This document shows, piece after piece, positions 8,778-17,841 of a stretch of DNA of 64,000 nucleotides. The position numbers were made by a program, and so were the translations under genes. Every line of letters starts with the position of its first letter. Within the stretch, counting starts at the first letter, position 1. This stretch comes from Pseudobutyrivibrio sp. UBA1225 (lineage in GTDB: Bacteria > Bacillota > Clostridia > Lachnospirales > Lachnospiraceae): NCBI GenBank assembly GCA_002309345.1, contig DBWZ01000091.1, positions 107,428 through 171,427 of the forward strand, written 5' to 3'. Below the pieces are notes generated by a model. That model made no database searches. It saw only the letters and a program-made list of their open reading frames with translations, and was not told the origin of the DNA.

Positions 8778-8783
8778 TATAAT
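8778..8783 (+). promoter_or_regulatory. -10 element for the SCIFF gene
   Basis: A consensus TATAAT lies 52 bases before the SCIFF start codon. The matching -35 (TTCCTA at 8755-8760, 17-base spacing) is weak. A short inverted repeat (GTCTC/GAGAC) lies between this box and the ribosome binding site. Confidence 0.5.
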
Positions 8784-8835
8784 TTACGTTATCTATCTAG
8801 GTCTCGGCCTAGAGACTACGAAAAGGAGATTCAAA

Positions 8836-8976
8836 ATGGAACACATCAAGACATTAAATACTAAGAGATTACAGAACACTGTTAAAGAAGGCGGCTGTGG
8901 CGAGTGCCAGACATCATGTCAGTCAGCTTGCAAGACTTCTTGTACAGTTGGTAATCAGAGCTGTGAGCAGAAATAA
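8836..8976 (+). CDS. scfA: SCIFF ribosomal peptide precursor (six cysteines in forty-five residues)
   Basis: A 46-residue peptide beginning MEHIKTLNTKRLQNT, with six Cys at positions 21, 24, 28, 32, 36 and 43. This is the SCIFF signature, including the CGEC pair and the repeated xSC/SAC spacing. SCIFF peptides are substrates of a radical SAM/SPASM enzyme that makes thioether (sactionine-type) links between Cys and nearby residues. The start is supported by AAAGGAGA eight bases upstream, with a clear TATAAT at 8778-8783 further up. The maturase gene follows at 9071. The biological role of mature SCIFF is not established; it is broadly conserved in Clostridia, unlike most antimicrobial peptides. 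Confidence 0.95.
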   Translation: MEHIKTLNTKRLQNTVKEGGCGECQTSCQSACKTSCTVGNQSCEQK

Positions 8977-9009
8977 TAAGCTTGTAGTAACGAGTTATAT
9001 TTAACGCTA

Positions 9010-9040
9010 AGACCGGTCTCTATTTATTAGGGAACGGTCT
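9010..9040 (+). promoter_or_regulatory. Hairpin between SCIFF and maturase genes
   Basis: Arms AGACCG and CGGTCT enclose a partly paired interior, but no T-run follows. It may protect the small, probably abundant SCIFF message or reduce read-through into the maturase gene. Confidence 0.45.
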
Positions 9041-9070
9041 ATTGTGCGTTTATGAAAGGACATTTTTTTA

Positions 9071-10444
9071 GTGATACACCAGTTTAAAAACAACGGTTAC
9101 AACGTTGTCATTGATGTTAACAGTGGTGCCATTCACGTAGTGGATGATGTCACCTACGATTTTTTATCTTATTGGCAAGAGTCCGGTAAAGAACAAGCCT
9201 TTGCCAAGATGAAAGAGACACACTCTCAGGTTTCAGAGAGCGAGCTTTTGGAGATTCAGTCCGAGATAGATTCTCTCATTCAGGATGGTTCTCTATTCAC
9301 AGAGGATAATTATGAGCCAAAGATTAAGGACTTCACCGCACGTCCTACAGTTGTAAAGGCTCTTTGCTTACATATAACCCACGATTGCAATCTCGCATGC
9401 AAGTATTGCTTCGCGGAAGAGGGTGAGTATCACACTGGCAAGCGTGAGCTTATGAGTTATGAGGTGGGCAAGCAGGCACTAGATTTCCTTGTTGCCAATT
9501 CAGGCAGCAGAGTCAACCTAGAGGTGGATTTCTTCGGTGGTGAGCCACTTATGAACTGGCAAGTGGTTAAGGATTTAGTTGCCTATGGTCGCTCTATAGA
9601 AAAGCAACATAATAAAAATTTCAGATTTACACTTACAACAAACGGCGTGCTTTTAAACGACGAGATTCAGGAGTTTGCCAACAAGGAGATGGCCAATGTG
9701 GTTCTCAGCTGCGATGGTCGTCCTGAGATACATGATCTTATGCGCCCATTCAGAAAGGGTGCTCCTAGCTACGATATAGTTATGCCAAAGTTTAAAAAGC
9801 TGGCAGAGTCTAGAAACCAAGATAAATACTATATTCGTGGCACATTTACGCGCAACAATCTGGATTTTTCAAAGGATGTTATTCATCTTGCCAACGAGGG
9901 CTTCAAGCAGATTTCTGTGGAGCCTGTAGTTGCACAGGAGACAGACGACTATGCTCTTCGAGAAGAGGATTTACCAAAGCTCTTTGAGGAATACGATAGT
10001 CTTGCAGCCGAGATGATGCGTCGCCAGGGCACCGATAAGGATTTCAATTTCTTCCACTTCATGATTGATTTGGAAGGCGGCCCTTGTGTTTACAAGAGAC
10101 TTTCAGGTTGTGGCTCTGGTACAGAGTACATGGCAGTCACACCTACCGGCGAGCTTTATCCATGTCATCAGTTTGTTGGTAACACAGATTTCTGTCTTGG
10201 AGATGTCTGGAACGGTGTTAAAAAGACAGAGGTTGTCAATGAATTCAAGCACTGCAACGTATACGCCAAGGAAGAATGCCGCAACTGCTTCGCTAGATTC
10301 TACTGTAGCGGTGGCTGTGCAGCCAATGCATTCAACTTTACAGGAAGCATCCTAGGCAATTATCACGTGGGTTGCGAGCTTCAGAAAAAACGAATTGAGT
10401 GTGCTATAGCACTTAAGGTTCACGCAGCATCCAAGGATGCCTAG
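9071..10444 (+). CDS. scfB: SCIFF radical SAM/SPASM maturase
   Basis: A 457-residue radical SAM peptide maturase that installs thioether bonds on the SCIFF peptide. It starts with a GTG. Residues 1-95 look like the peptide-binding (RRE-type) region, 'NGYNVVIDVNSGAIHVVDD'. The radical SAM cluster motif CNLACKYC uses Cys106, Cys110 and Cys113. A GGEP motif ('DFFGGEPLMNW') and a Cys-rich C-terminal SPASM domain (Cys residues within 'SGCGSGTEY', 'LYPCHQF', 'EECRNCFARFYCSGGC') provide auxiliary Fe-S clusters. The substrate gene lies immediately upstream and fused SecDF downstream; SCIFF genes commonly travel with sec genes in Clostridia (family knowledge). Confidence 0.96.
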   Translation: MIHQFKNNGYNVVIDVNSGAIHVVDDVTYDFLSYWQESGKEQAFAKMKETHSQVSESELLEIQSEIDSLIQDGSLFTEDNYEPKIKDFTARPTVVKALCLHITHDCNLACKYCFAEEGEYHTGKRELMSYEVGKQALDFLVANSGSRVNLEVDFFGGEPLMNWQVVKDLVAYGRSIEKQHNKNFRFTLTTNGVLLNDEIQEFANKEMANVVLSCDGRPEIHDLMRPFRKGAPSYDIVMPKFKKLAESRNQDKYYIRGTFTRNNLDFSKDVIHLANEGFKQISVEPVVAQETDDYALREEDLPKLFEEYDSLAAEMMRRQGTDKDFNFFHFMIDLEGGPCVYKRLSGCGSGTEYMAVTPTGELYPCHQFVGNTDFCLGDVWNGVKKTEVVNEFKHCNVYAKEECRNCFARFYCSGGCAANAFNFTGSILGNYHVGCELQKKRIECAIALKVHAASKDA

Positions 10445-10479
10445 TGATCAGCATAAATAAACGGATAGGAGAACACATA

Positions 10480-12819
10480 ATGAAACGTTTAAAAAAGGGA
10501 CAGGGGATTGCCTGGCTTATAGCATTATTAGCATGTTTAGGTCTTCTTGGATTCTATGCTTTTACTGTAATTCAAGGCACAATTAAGACTAATGATTCTA
10601 GCGTAAAGCTTAGTGAAAAGCAGTTAAAGAAGTACAAGGAAGACAGCTTAAAGCTCGGCCTTGATCTTGACGGTGGCGTTAGTATCACATACGAGGCTGT
10701 TGGCAAGAAGCCTACAGACGAGCAGATAAACGATACTATTCTCAAGCTTCAGCAACGTATCGAAAACGATCTTGGTGAAGAGAGCTCAACAACAGAGGCA
10801 AACGTATACCGTGTTGGCGACAAGAGAATCACAGTTGAAATTCCAGGTGTTTCTGATGCAAACGCGTTGCTTGAAGAGTTAGGTACACCTGGTAAGTTAT
10901 ATTTCATCTCTGAAAAGGATGCAGAGGGAAATCTAAACTACACAGCTAATTATGGCCCTGATGGCAAAATTACAGGTGAGCTTTCAGCTGATATCGAAAC
11001 ATTAAAGGAAAAAGGTGCGGTTATTTGTGAGGGTACAAATGTTAAGGCTGCACAGGGCAGAGCTTCGCAGGATCAGACAACAGGCGCTGCCAAATACGTA
11101 GTTGCACTCGAGTTTGATGAAAAGGGAACAGAAGCATTCTCTCAGGCTACAACAGTTGCAGCTATGACAAAAGAACACATTGCAATTTACTATGATGGTG
11201 AGTTCATATCCAACCCTACTGTGCAGACAGTTATCTCAAATGGTAAATGCGAAATCACAGGTATGGCTTCAATGGAGGAGGCTGAAAAGCTTGCTTCGTA
11301 TATACGTATCGGTGGTCTTGATATCGACCTTAAGGAATTAGAGTCACAGGTTGTAGGTGCTCAGCTCGGTGCTGATGCCCTAAAGACATCTTTATTCGCA
11401 GCTTTAATCGGACTCATTCTAGTAATGGTGTTCTTAATCATTATGTACAGAATACCAGGTGTGGTTTCTTCAATTGCTCTTGCTATTTACACAACATTAC
11501 TTGTTAGCATTCTCAAGGCGTTTGATATCACACTTACACTTCCAGGTATCGCAGGTATGATTCTTTCAATCGGTATGGCGGTTGATGCAAATGTTATCTG
11601 CTTTGCCCGTGTCAGAGAAGAAATCAAGTCTGGTAGACCAGTTATCTCGGCTATAGAGACAGGTTTCTCAAAGGCGCTTTCAGCTATCCTTGATGGAAAT
11701 ATCACAACACTTCTTGCAGCAGCAGTTCTCGGCGTGCTTGGTTCAGGTACAGTAAAGGGCTTTGCTATTACTCTTGCACTTGGTGTTGTTTTATCAATGT
11801 TTACAGCGCTTGTTATCACAAGAATTCTCATCAATGCATTCTATGCAATTGGTGCTAGAGATGCCAAGCTTTACGGTCAGGCAAAAGAGCCTACCAAGTT
11901 CGACTTCGTTGGCAAAAAGGCTATCTTCATCGGAATATCTGTTGCTATCATCGCAGCGGGCTTTGTTTCAATCGGTGCATTCAAAGCATCAAAGGGACAA
12001 GGTCTTAACTATTCATTAGAGTTCCTTGGAGGTACATCTACAACTGTAGATTTCAAAGAGGCTCAGACAAATGATGTCATCGATAAAGAAATCATTCCTG
12101 CAATCAAGGATACAGTTGGCAAGACAGATGTTCAAAAGAGTACTGTAGACGGCACAAATCAGGTTATCTTCAAGACACGTAACCTTGATCTTAAAGAGAG
12201 AACAGCTTTAGAAAAGATGTTTGAAAGCAAATATGACATAGCTGAAAAGTCAATCACTTCTCAGTCTATCGGTTCAACAATCTCAGGAGAGATGCGTTCA
12301 CAGTCAGCAATCGCCGTTGTTGTTGCCGTTGTATTTATGCTTATTTATATTTGGTTCAGATTTAAGGACATCAGATTTGCTTCATCAGCAATCTTCGCTC
12401 TTATCCACGATGTTCTCATTGTACTTGCACTTTATGCATTCACTAGACTTTCAGTTGGTGCTGCATTTATCGCATGTATGCTTACAGTTATCGGTTACTC
12501 AGTCAACGATACAATCGTCGTATTCGACCGTATCCGAGAGAACCACAAATCCCTTAGAATAGAGACAAGAGAGTCTCTCAAGGAGCTTGCAAACAGCTCA
12601 TTAGCACAGACACTTTCACGTAGTATTTCAACATCAATTACTACAGCAATCACTGTACTTATGCTTCTCATCTTAGGTGTTTCTACAATCCGTGAGTTCG
12701 CATTACCACTTCTTGCTGGTGTAATTGCTGGTACATATTCTTCTATTTTCATCGCTACACAGCTTTGGTATATGTTCAAGGTTGCCAAGATGCCTGCTGA
12801 TGAAAAGAAGGGAATTTAA
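10480..12819 (+). CDS. secDF: Fused protein translocase subunit SecDF
   Basis: A 779-residue fusion of SecD and SecF, which use the proton gradient to complete export of proteins through SecYEG. The SecD half (to ~residue 460) has the P1 domain ('LGLDLDGGVSITYEAVGK', 'TVEIPGVSDANALLEELGTP') and a membrane block with 'GMILSIGMAVDANVICFARV'. The SecF half begins near 'GLNYSLEFLGGTSTTVDF' and contains 'VNDTIVVFDRIRENH'. The frame is open from 10444, but the ATG at 10480 is chosen because AGGAGA lies eight bases before it. It follows the SCIFF maturase by 35 bases and precedes serS by 22, suggesting one transcript. Confidence 0.96.
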   Translation: MKRLKKGQGIAWLIALLACLGLLGFYAFTVIQGTIKTNDSSVKLSEKQLKKYKEDSLKLGLDLDGGVSITYEAVGKKPTDEQINDTILKLQQRIENDLGEESSTTEANVYRVGDKRITVEIPGVSDANALLEELGTPGKLYFISEKDAEGNLNYTANYGPDGKITGELSADIETLKEKGAVICEGTNVKAAQGRASQDQTTGAAKYVVALEFDEKGTEAFSQATTVAAMTKEHIAIYYDGEFISNPTVQTVISNGKCEITGMASMEEAEKLASYIRIGGLDIDLKELESQVVGAQLGADALKTSLFAALIGLILVMVFLIIMYRIPGVVSSIALAIYTTLLVSILKAFDITLTLPGIAGMILSIGMAVDANVICFARVREEIKSGRPVISAIETGFSKALSAILDGNITTLLAAAVLGVLGSGTVKGFAITLALGVVLSMFTALVITRILINAFYAIGARDAKLYGQAKEPTKFDFVGKKAIFIGISVAIIAAGFVSIGAFKASKGQGLNYSLEFLGGTSTTVDFKEAQTNDVIDKEIIPAIKDTVGKTDVQKSTVDGTNQVIFKTRNLDLKERTALEKMFESKYDIAEKSITSQSIGSTISGEMRSQSAIAVVVAVVFMLIYIWFRFKDIRFASSAIFALIHDVLIVLALYAFTRLSVGAAFIACMLTVIGYSVNDTIVVFDRIRENHKSLRIETRESLKELANSSLAQTLSRSISTSITTAITVLMLLILGVSTIREFALPLLAGVIAGTYSSIFIATQLWYMFKVAKMPADEKKGI

Positions 12820-12841
12820 GTTTTAGACTAGGAGAGAAAAA

Positions 12842-14131
12842 ATGATAGACATTAAGTTTTTGCGTGAGAACCCAGATGTAGTAAAGGAAAATATCAAGAA
12901 AAAGTTTCAGGAACACAAGCTTGGTCTAGTAGACGAGGTTATCGAGCTTGATGACAAGCGTCGCGCAGCTCAGCAGGAAGCCGACAACATGAGAGCCAAG
13001 ATGAATCAGACATCAAAGCAAATCGGCGCTCTTATGGGACAGGGCAAAAAGGACGAAGCAGAGGCTGTCAAGGCTGAGGTTGCAGACCTCAAGCAAAAGA
13101 TCAAGGACTTGGAGCCAGTTGAAAAGGAGCTTGCTGACAAGGTTGAAGAAATCATGATGAAGATTCCAAACATCATCGATCCTTCAGTTCCTATCGGTCC
13201 AGATGATTCCTGCAACGTAGAAATCGAAAAGTTCGGTGAGCCAGTAGTTCCTGATTTCGAGATTCCTTATCACACGGACATCATGGAAAGATTCAATGGT
13301 ATCGATATGGATGCTGCCGGCAAGGTGGCAGGTAACGGCTTCTATTATCTGATGGGAGATATCGCTCGCCTTCACTCAGCAGTTATTTCATACGCGCGTG
13401 ATTTCATGATTGACAGAGGCTTTACATATTGCATTCCACCTTTCATGATTCGTTCAAACGTAGTTACTGGTGTTATGTCATTCGAAGAAATGGATGCCAT
13501 GATGTACAAAATCGAGGGCGAGGATCTTTACCTCATCGGTACATCAGAGCACTCTATGATAGGTAAGTTCATTGATACACTCAATGACGAGGCAAGCTTG
13601 CCACAGACACTTACAAGCTACAGCCCATGCTTCAGAAAAGAGAAGGGCGCACACGGCATCGAAGAGCGTGGTGTTTATCGTATTCACCAGTTCGAAAAGC
13701 AGGAGATGATTGTAGTTTGTAAGCCAGAAGAATCTAAAAAGTACTACGATGTTCTTTGGAAGAATACTGTTGATTTGTTCCGCAGCTTAGATATTCCTGT
13801 TCGTACTTTAGAGTGTTGCTCAGGCGATCTTGCAGATCTCAAGGTTAAGTCTTGCGACGTAGAAGCTTGGTCACCACGTCAAAAGAAGTACTTCGAGGTT
13901 GGAAGCTGCTCTAACCTTGGAGATGCTCAGGCTCGCCGCCTCAAGATTCGCGTAAAGGGCGAGGATGGCAGCAAGTACTTTGCGCACACCTTAAACAACA
14001 CCGTAGTAGCTCCACCACGTATGCTCATCGCATTCTTGGAGAACAACCTCCACGAGGATGGCTCCGTATCCATCCCAGAGGCGCTTCGTCCATACATGGG
14101 AGGCAAGGAACTACTCGTTCCCGTTAAATAA
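12842..14131 (+). CDS. serS: Serine--tRNA ligase
   Basis: A 429-residue class II aminoacyl-tRNA synthetase that charges tRNA-Ser. The N-terminal helical arm (residues ~1-110, rich in Lys, Glu and Gln) grips the long variable arm of tRNA-Ser. Motif 2 appears in 'CFRKEKGAHGIEERGVYRIH' and motif 3 in 'APPRMLIAFLENN'. The length is normal. It lies 22 bases after secDF behind an AGGAGAG site, so it is probably co-transcribed; no T-box leader is visible. Confidence 0.97.
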   Translation: MIDIKFLRENPDVVKENIKKKFQEHKLGLVDEVIELDDKRRAAQQEADNMRAKMNQTSKQIGALMGQGKKDEAEAVKAEVADLKQKIKDLEPVEKELADKVEEIMMKIPNIIDPSVPIGPDDSCNVEIEKFGEPVVPDFEIPYHTDIMERFNGIDMDAAGKVAGNGFYYLMGDIARLHSAVISYARDFMIDRGFTYCIPPFMIRSNVVTGVMSFEEMDAMMYKIEGEDLYLIGTSEHSMIGKFIDTLNDEASLPQTLTSYSPCFRKEKGAHGIEERGVYRIHQFEKQEMIVVCKPEESKKYYDVLWKNTVDLFRSLDIPVRTLECCSGDLADLKVKSCDVEAWSPRQKKYFEVGSCSNLGDAQARRLKIRVKGEDGSKYFAHTLNNTVVAPPRMLIAFLENNLHEDGSVSIPEALRPYMGGKELLVPVK

Positions 14132-14217
14132 TAATTGCTTTATTCTAGTGATTATTATGGATATGCAGTTTTTAAGAATAATATATGCAAGTAGTACTAT
14201 AGTAGATAAGCGCGAGT

Positions 14218-14244
14218 AGGGGAGTGCCCTGCGGGAGCTTCTCT
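14218..14244 (+). promoter_or_regulatory. Structured leader hairpin upstream of typA
   Basis: In the 188-base gap before typA, bases 14218-14225 pair with 14237-14244 (with G-U pairs) and CCC 14227-14229 pairs with GGG 14233-14235 around a TGC loop. No T-run follows, so this looks like a leader element rather than a terminator. It matches no riboswitch class I know. Confidence 0.4.
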
Positions 14245-14319
14245 GTAAAAGTTAGAACTGCTTGCTATGGGGTTTTTACTGTATGTAGCTATTAATATGC
14301 AGTAGAAGAGAGAAATTTT

Positions 14320-16152
14320 ATGGCAATTCAAAGTAGAGAAGATATCAGAAACATCGCAATCATCGCTCACGTAGACCATGGCAAAACCACCCTTGTGGAC
14401 GAGCTTTTAAAGCAGTCAGGCGTTTTCCGTGAGAATCAAGAGATTGCAGAACGTGTCATGGACTCAAATGATATTGAGCGTGAGCGTGGAATTACAATTC
14501 TTTCAAAGAATACAGCAGTGTATTACAAAGATACAAAGATTAACATCATCGACACACCAGGTCATGCTGATTTTGGTGGCGAGGTTGAGCGTGTACTCAA
14601 GATGGTAAACGGTGTTGTACTTGTGGTAGATGCTTTCGAGGGCGCAATGCCGCAGACAAAGTTTGTTCTTATGAAGGCGCTTGACCTTGATTTACCTGTT
14701 ATTGTATGCATCAACAAGATTGATAGACCAGAGGCAAGACCAGATGAGGTTATTGACGAGGTTCTTGAGTTATTCATGGATCTTGACGCTTCGGATGAGC
14801 AGCTTGATTGTCCATTCATCTATGCCAGCGCCAAAGAAGGCTACGCTATGAAGGAGCTTGATGACGAGCGCAAAGACATGATGCCATTGTTCGAGACAAT
14901 CGTTGATTATATCCCTGCACCACAGGGAGATCCTGATGCACCAACTCAGGTTCTTATTTCAACAATCGACTACAATGAATATGTTGGACGTATCGGTATA
15001 GGTAAGGTTGAAAACGGTTCAGTAAAGATAAATCAGGATGCTGTTGTAGTTAATGCCCATGATCCTGAAAAGAACGACAAGGTTCGTATCTCAAAGCTTT
15101 ACGAGTTTGATGGACTTGAAAAGGTTGATGTTACAGAGGCAAATATCGGTTCAATCGTAGCAATCTCTGGTATAGCAGATATTCACATCGGTGATACAAT
15201 CTGTGCAGTGGATGCACCAAATCCAATTCCTTTCCAGAAGATTTCAGAGCCAACAATTGCAATGAACTTCATTGTAAACGACAGCCCACTTGCAGGTCAG
15301 GAAGGTAAATACGTTACATCACGTCATATCAGAGAGCGCCTTATGAAGGAGCTTAATACAGACGTTTCACTTAGAGTTGAGGATACAGATTCACCGGATT
15401 CACTTAAGGTTTCTGGCCGAGGCGAGCTTCATCTTTCAGTTCTCATCGAAAACATGAGAAGAGAAGGCTTTGAGTTTGCAGTATCCAAGGCGGAGGTTCT
15501 TTATCACACAGATGAAAAGGGCCACAAGCTTGAGCCTATGGAGATTGCTTACGTTGATGTTCCTGATGAATTCACAGGTGCTGTTATCGAAAAGCTTTCC
15601 CAGAGAAAGGGTGAGCTTCAAAACATGACTCCAATCACTGGTGGATTTACACGTATCGAATTCAAGATTCCTTCAAGAGGTCTTATTGGATATCGTGGAG
15701 AGTTCATGACAGATACAAAAGGAAATGGTATAATCAATACAATTTTCGACGGTTATGAGTTGTACAAGGGTGATATCGCTTATCGTAAGCAGGGTTCACT
15801 CATTGCATTCGAGACAGGTGAGTCAGTTACTTACGGACTTTTCTCTGCTCAAGATCGTGGTACACTCTTCATCGGACCGGGTGAGAAGGTTTATTCGGGA
15901 ATGGTTATAGGACAATGCTCTCGTGCCGAAGATATCGAGCTTAACGTTTGCAAGAAAAAACATCTTACAAATACCCGTTCATCATCGGCTGATGAAGCTC
16001 TTACTCTTGTGCCTCCAAAGGTGCTTAGCCTAGAGCAGGCTCTTGATTTCATCGATGTAGATGAGCTTTTAGAGGTTACACCAGAGTCGCTTCGAATCAG
16101 AAAGAGAATCCTCGATCCTCTTATGAGAAAGAGAGCAAGTATCAGAAAGTAG
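14320..16152 (+). CDS. typA: Ribosome-associated translational GTPase TypA/BipA
   Basis: A 610-residue GTPase of the EF-G-like superfamily that binds ribosomes and supports assembly or growth under stress. GTP-binding motifs are intact: G1 'AHVDHGKTT' (residues 16-24), G2 in 'ERERGITI', G3 'DTPGHADF' and G4 'NKID'. Domain II, the EF-G III/V-like domains and the C-terminal domain ('ALTLVPPKVLSLEQALDFID', 'RIRKRILD') follow in the expected order. A purine-rich AGAAGAGAG site precedes the ATG. The cobalamin adenosyltransferase gene begins five bases after its stop. Confidence 0.97.
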   Translation: MAIQSREDIRNIAIIAHVDHGKTTLVDELLKQSGVFRENQEIAERVMDSNDIERERGITILSKNTAVYYKDTKINIIDTPGHADFGGEVERVLKMVNGVVLVVDAFEGAMPQTKFVLMKALDLDLPVIVCINKIDRPEARPDEVIDEVLELFMDLDASDEQLDCPFIYASAKEGYAMKELDDERKDMMPLFETIVDYIPAPQGDPDAPTQVLISTIDYNEYVGRIGIGKVENGSVKINQDAVVVNAHDPEKNDKVRISKLYEFDGLEKVDVTEANIGSIVAISGIADIHIGDTICAVDAPNPIPFQKISEPTIAMNFIVNDSPLAGQEGKYVTSRHIRERLMKELNTDVSLRVEDTDSPDSLKVSGRGELHLSVLIENMRREGFEFAVSKAEVLYHTDEKGHKLEPMEIAYVDVPDEFTGAVIEKLSQRKGELQNMTPITGGFTRIEFKIPSRGLIGYRGEFMTDTKGNGIINTIFDGYELYKGDIAYRKQGSLIAFETGESVTYGLFSAQDRGTLFIGPGEKVYSGMVIGQCSRAEDIELNVCKKKHLTNTRSSSADEALTLVPPKVLSLEQALDFIDVDELLEVTPESLRIRKRILDPLMRKRASIRK

Positions 16153-16157
16153 GCTAA

Positions 16158-16637
16158 ATGGAAAAAGGTACAATTCAGATTTATCATGGAAATGGTCAGG
16201 GGAAATCCGCAGCGGCTTTTGGATATGCACTTCGCTATGCTGCTGAGGGTAAGACCGCAATAATAATACAGTTTCTCAAATCAGAAATTAACATGGAATA
16301 CTTTGAAAAGCTCGAGCCAGAGCTCAAGGTATTCAGATTTGAGCGCGCAAAAGAAGGCTTCGATGAACTTACAGAGGAGCAAAAACAAGAAGAAACATTA
16401 AACATTCAAAATGCTCTTAACTATGCCAAAAAGGTTATGGGCACAGGCGAGTGCGATTTGCTTGTTTTAGATGAATTGCTTGGAGTTGTAGACGAGGGGA
16501 TTGTCTCTGAGCAAGATATTTTGAGCGCATTGGAGGGACGTTCTATCTCTACCAATGTAATAATTACTGGATTAAATATTACTCCAGGTATTTTTGAAAT
16601 TGCAGATAGTGTATTAAACGTAAAGCCAGAGAAATAA
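16158..16637 (+). CDS. Cob(I)alamin adenosyltransferase, CobA/BtuR type
   Basis: A 159-residue P-loop protein with the Walker A motif GNGQGKSAA (residues ~11-19), 'IIQFLKSE', the 'LLVLDELLGVVDEGIVS' Walker-B-like segment and a terminal 'VIITGLNITPGIFEIAD'. The family (CobO/CobA/BtuR) transfers the adenosyl group of ATP to cob(I)alamin to form coenzyme B12. It is slightly shorter than CobO of cobalamin-synthesis operons, as usual for salvage versions in Firmicutes. It is close behind typA and may be co-transcribed. There is no cobalamin riboswitch in front of it. Confidence 0.88.
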   Translation: MEKGTIQIYHGNGQGKSAAAFGYALRYAAEGKTAIIIQFLKSEINMEYFEKLEPELKVFRFERAKEGFDELTEEQKQEETLNIQNALNYAKKVMGTGECDLLVLDELLGVVDEGIVSEQDILSALEGRSISTNVIITGLNITPGIFEIADSVLNVKPEK

Positions 16638-16647
16638 CCCTCTGGCT
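16624..16647 (+). terminator. Possible terminator overlapping the adenosyltransferase stop codon
   Basis: An 8-bp stem, AGCCAGAG / CTCTGGCT, spans the end of the coding sequence. The downstream tract is only moderately T-rich, so termination would be partial. Confidence 0.4.
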
Positions 16648-16685
16648 ACTCGTTTAGTTACTTTTATTTGGGAGGAGAAGGTTAA

Positions 16686-17831
16686 GTGAACACGTTGTGG
16701 GGGATTGATGGCGGAACATATATCGGCTTGATGGTATGTGTTACTTTGTTCATTTTTATTGTAACAATGCGCTCTTTTGATAGGGAGCTGCGCAAAAAGT
16801 TTATATATACAATCATAGCAATGTTTTTTGCGTTGGTTATGGCAGCGATTGATATGCATCTTCAGGAACTCCCAACCTTAAACAACGCAAGATATATTAC
16901 TAGAATCACCAAGCTTATTGCGGAAGGCTACATGCAGGTTAGCGTTCTAAGAATCTTTTCTAAAGAATTAAACAAGCTAGGTGAAAAGGTGATTTGGATT
17001 CCCTTTCTAGTAACATCATTTGTGCTTTTAACAGCACCATTTAACAGCGAGGTTTTTTATTTTACATCAGACAACAAATATATCCGAGGTCCACTAGGCA
17101 ATATTGTTTTTGTGGAAGCAACCATCTACATGGCATTGGCACTTAGGATATGTATTCACAGATGGTTTTCAGGCTTTCAGCGGGACGCATTTACCATACT
17201 TTGCATGGTGATGGTGATAGCTGTGGGAGTGGTGTTAGAGGATAGACACATCTTTGCAAACTGTACACTTAATTCTAGCGCAGTTTGTACTATCTATTTA
17301 TATATGTATATGTACGCTGAACGATACAACGTTGATTCTGTATCTAGATGCTACAAGAGGCGCTGCTTCTATGCGGATGCTGCCAAGTATTCCAAGAATC
17401 AAATAGCAATTATATCCATGGATTTGAACGACCTTAAGTTTATCAACGACAACTATGGTCACAAGGCAGGTGATATTGCGTTGCTTACCTTTGCTGAGGT
17501 TGTGCGCAGTGTCAAAACCAACAAATTCATTTTGTATAGAACTGGCGGAGATGAGTTTATGATACTTGGTATCAAGGCATCTATATTCGAATCAGAAGAG
17601 CTAGTTAATCTTGTTCGCGAAAAGCTCAAAGAGACACCATATACCTGTTCATTTGGTATCAGCATCTACAATCCAGGGGATGATTTCGACGCTGCAGTTG
17701 TAAAGGCGGACAAGGAAATGTATAGCGACAAAAATACCTACAAGGAAAGTCGTACAAAACGAAGCCATTCACGTGTGGATGACTTTGATAATATAAATGT
17801 TTTTACAAACGATATAAATTTTTTAAATTGA
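16686..17831 (+). CDS. Membrane-bound diguanylate cyclase (GGDEF)
   Basis: A 381-residue protein starting with GTG behind a GGGAGGAG site. Residues ~1-210 contain about six hydrophobic helices forming a membrane sensor region. Residues ~220-355 form a GGDEF domain with 'ISMDLNDLKFINDNYGHKAGD' (metal-binding Asp and substrate loop) and an intact GGDEF signature in 'YRTGGDEFMIL', so active c-di-GMP synthesis is expected. The C-terminal ~25 residues are basic and Asn-rich. dapB starts 10 bases downstream, an association with no obvious functional meaning. The signal sensed by the membrane region is unknown. Confidence 0.88.
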   Translation: MNTLWGIDGGTYIGLMVCVTLFIFIVTMRSFDRELRKKFIYTIIAMFFALVMAAIDMHLQELPTLNNARYITRITKLIAEGYMQVSVLRIFSKELNKLGEKVIWIPFLVTSFVLLTAPFNSEVFYFTSDNKYIRGPLGNIVFVEATIYMALALRICIHRWFSGFQRDAFTILCMVMVIAVGVVLEDRHIFANCTLNSSAVCTIYLYMYMYAERYNVDSVSRCYKRRCFYADAAKYSKNQIAIISMDLNDLKFINDNYGHKAGDIALLTFAEVVRSVKTNKFILYRTGGDEFMILGIKASIFESEELVNLVREKLKETPYTCSFGISIYNPGDDFDAAVVKADKEMYSDKNTYKESRTKRSHSRVDDFDNINVFTNDINFLN

Positions 17832-17841
17832 GGTGACTTAA

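Noticed and set aside
12842..12900. T-box leader for serS
   Set aside because: serS follows secDF by 22 bases, so there is no leader.
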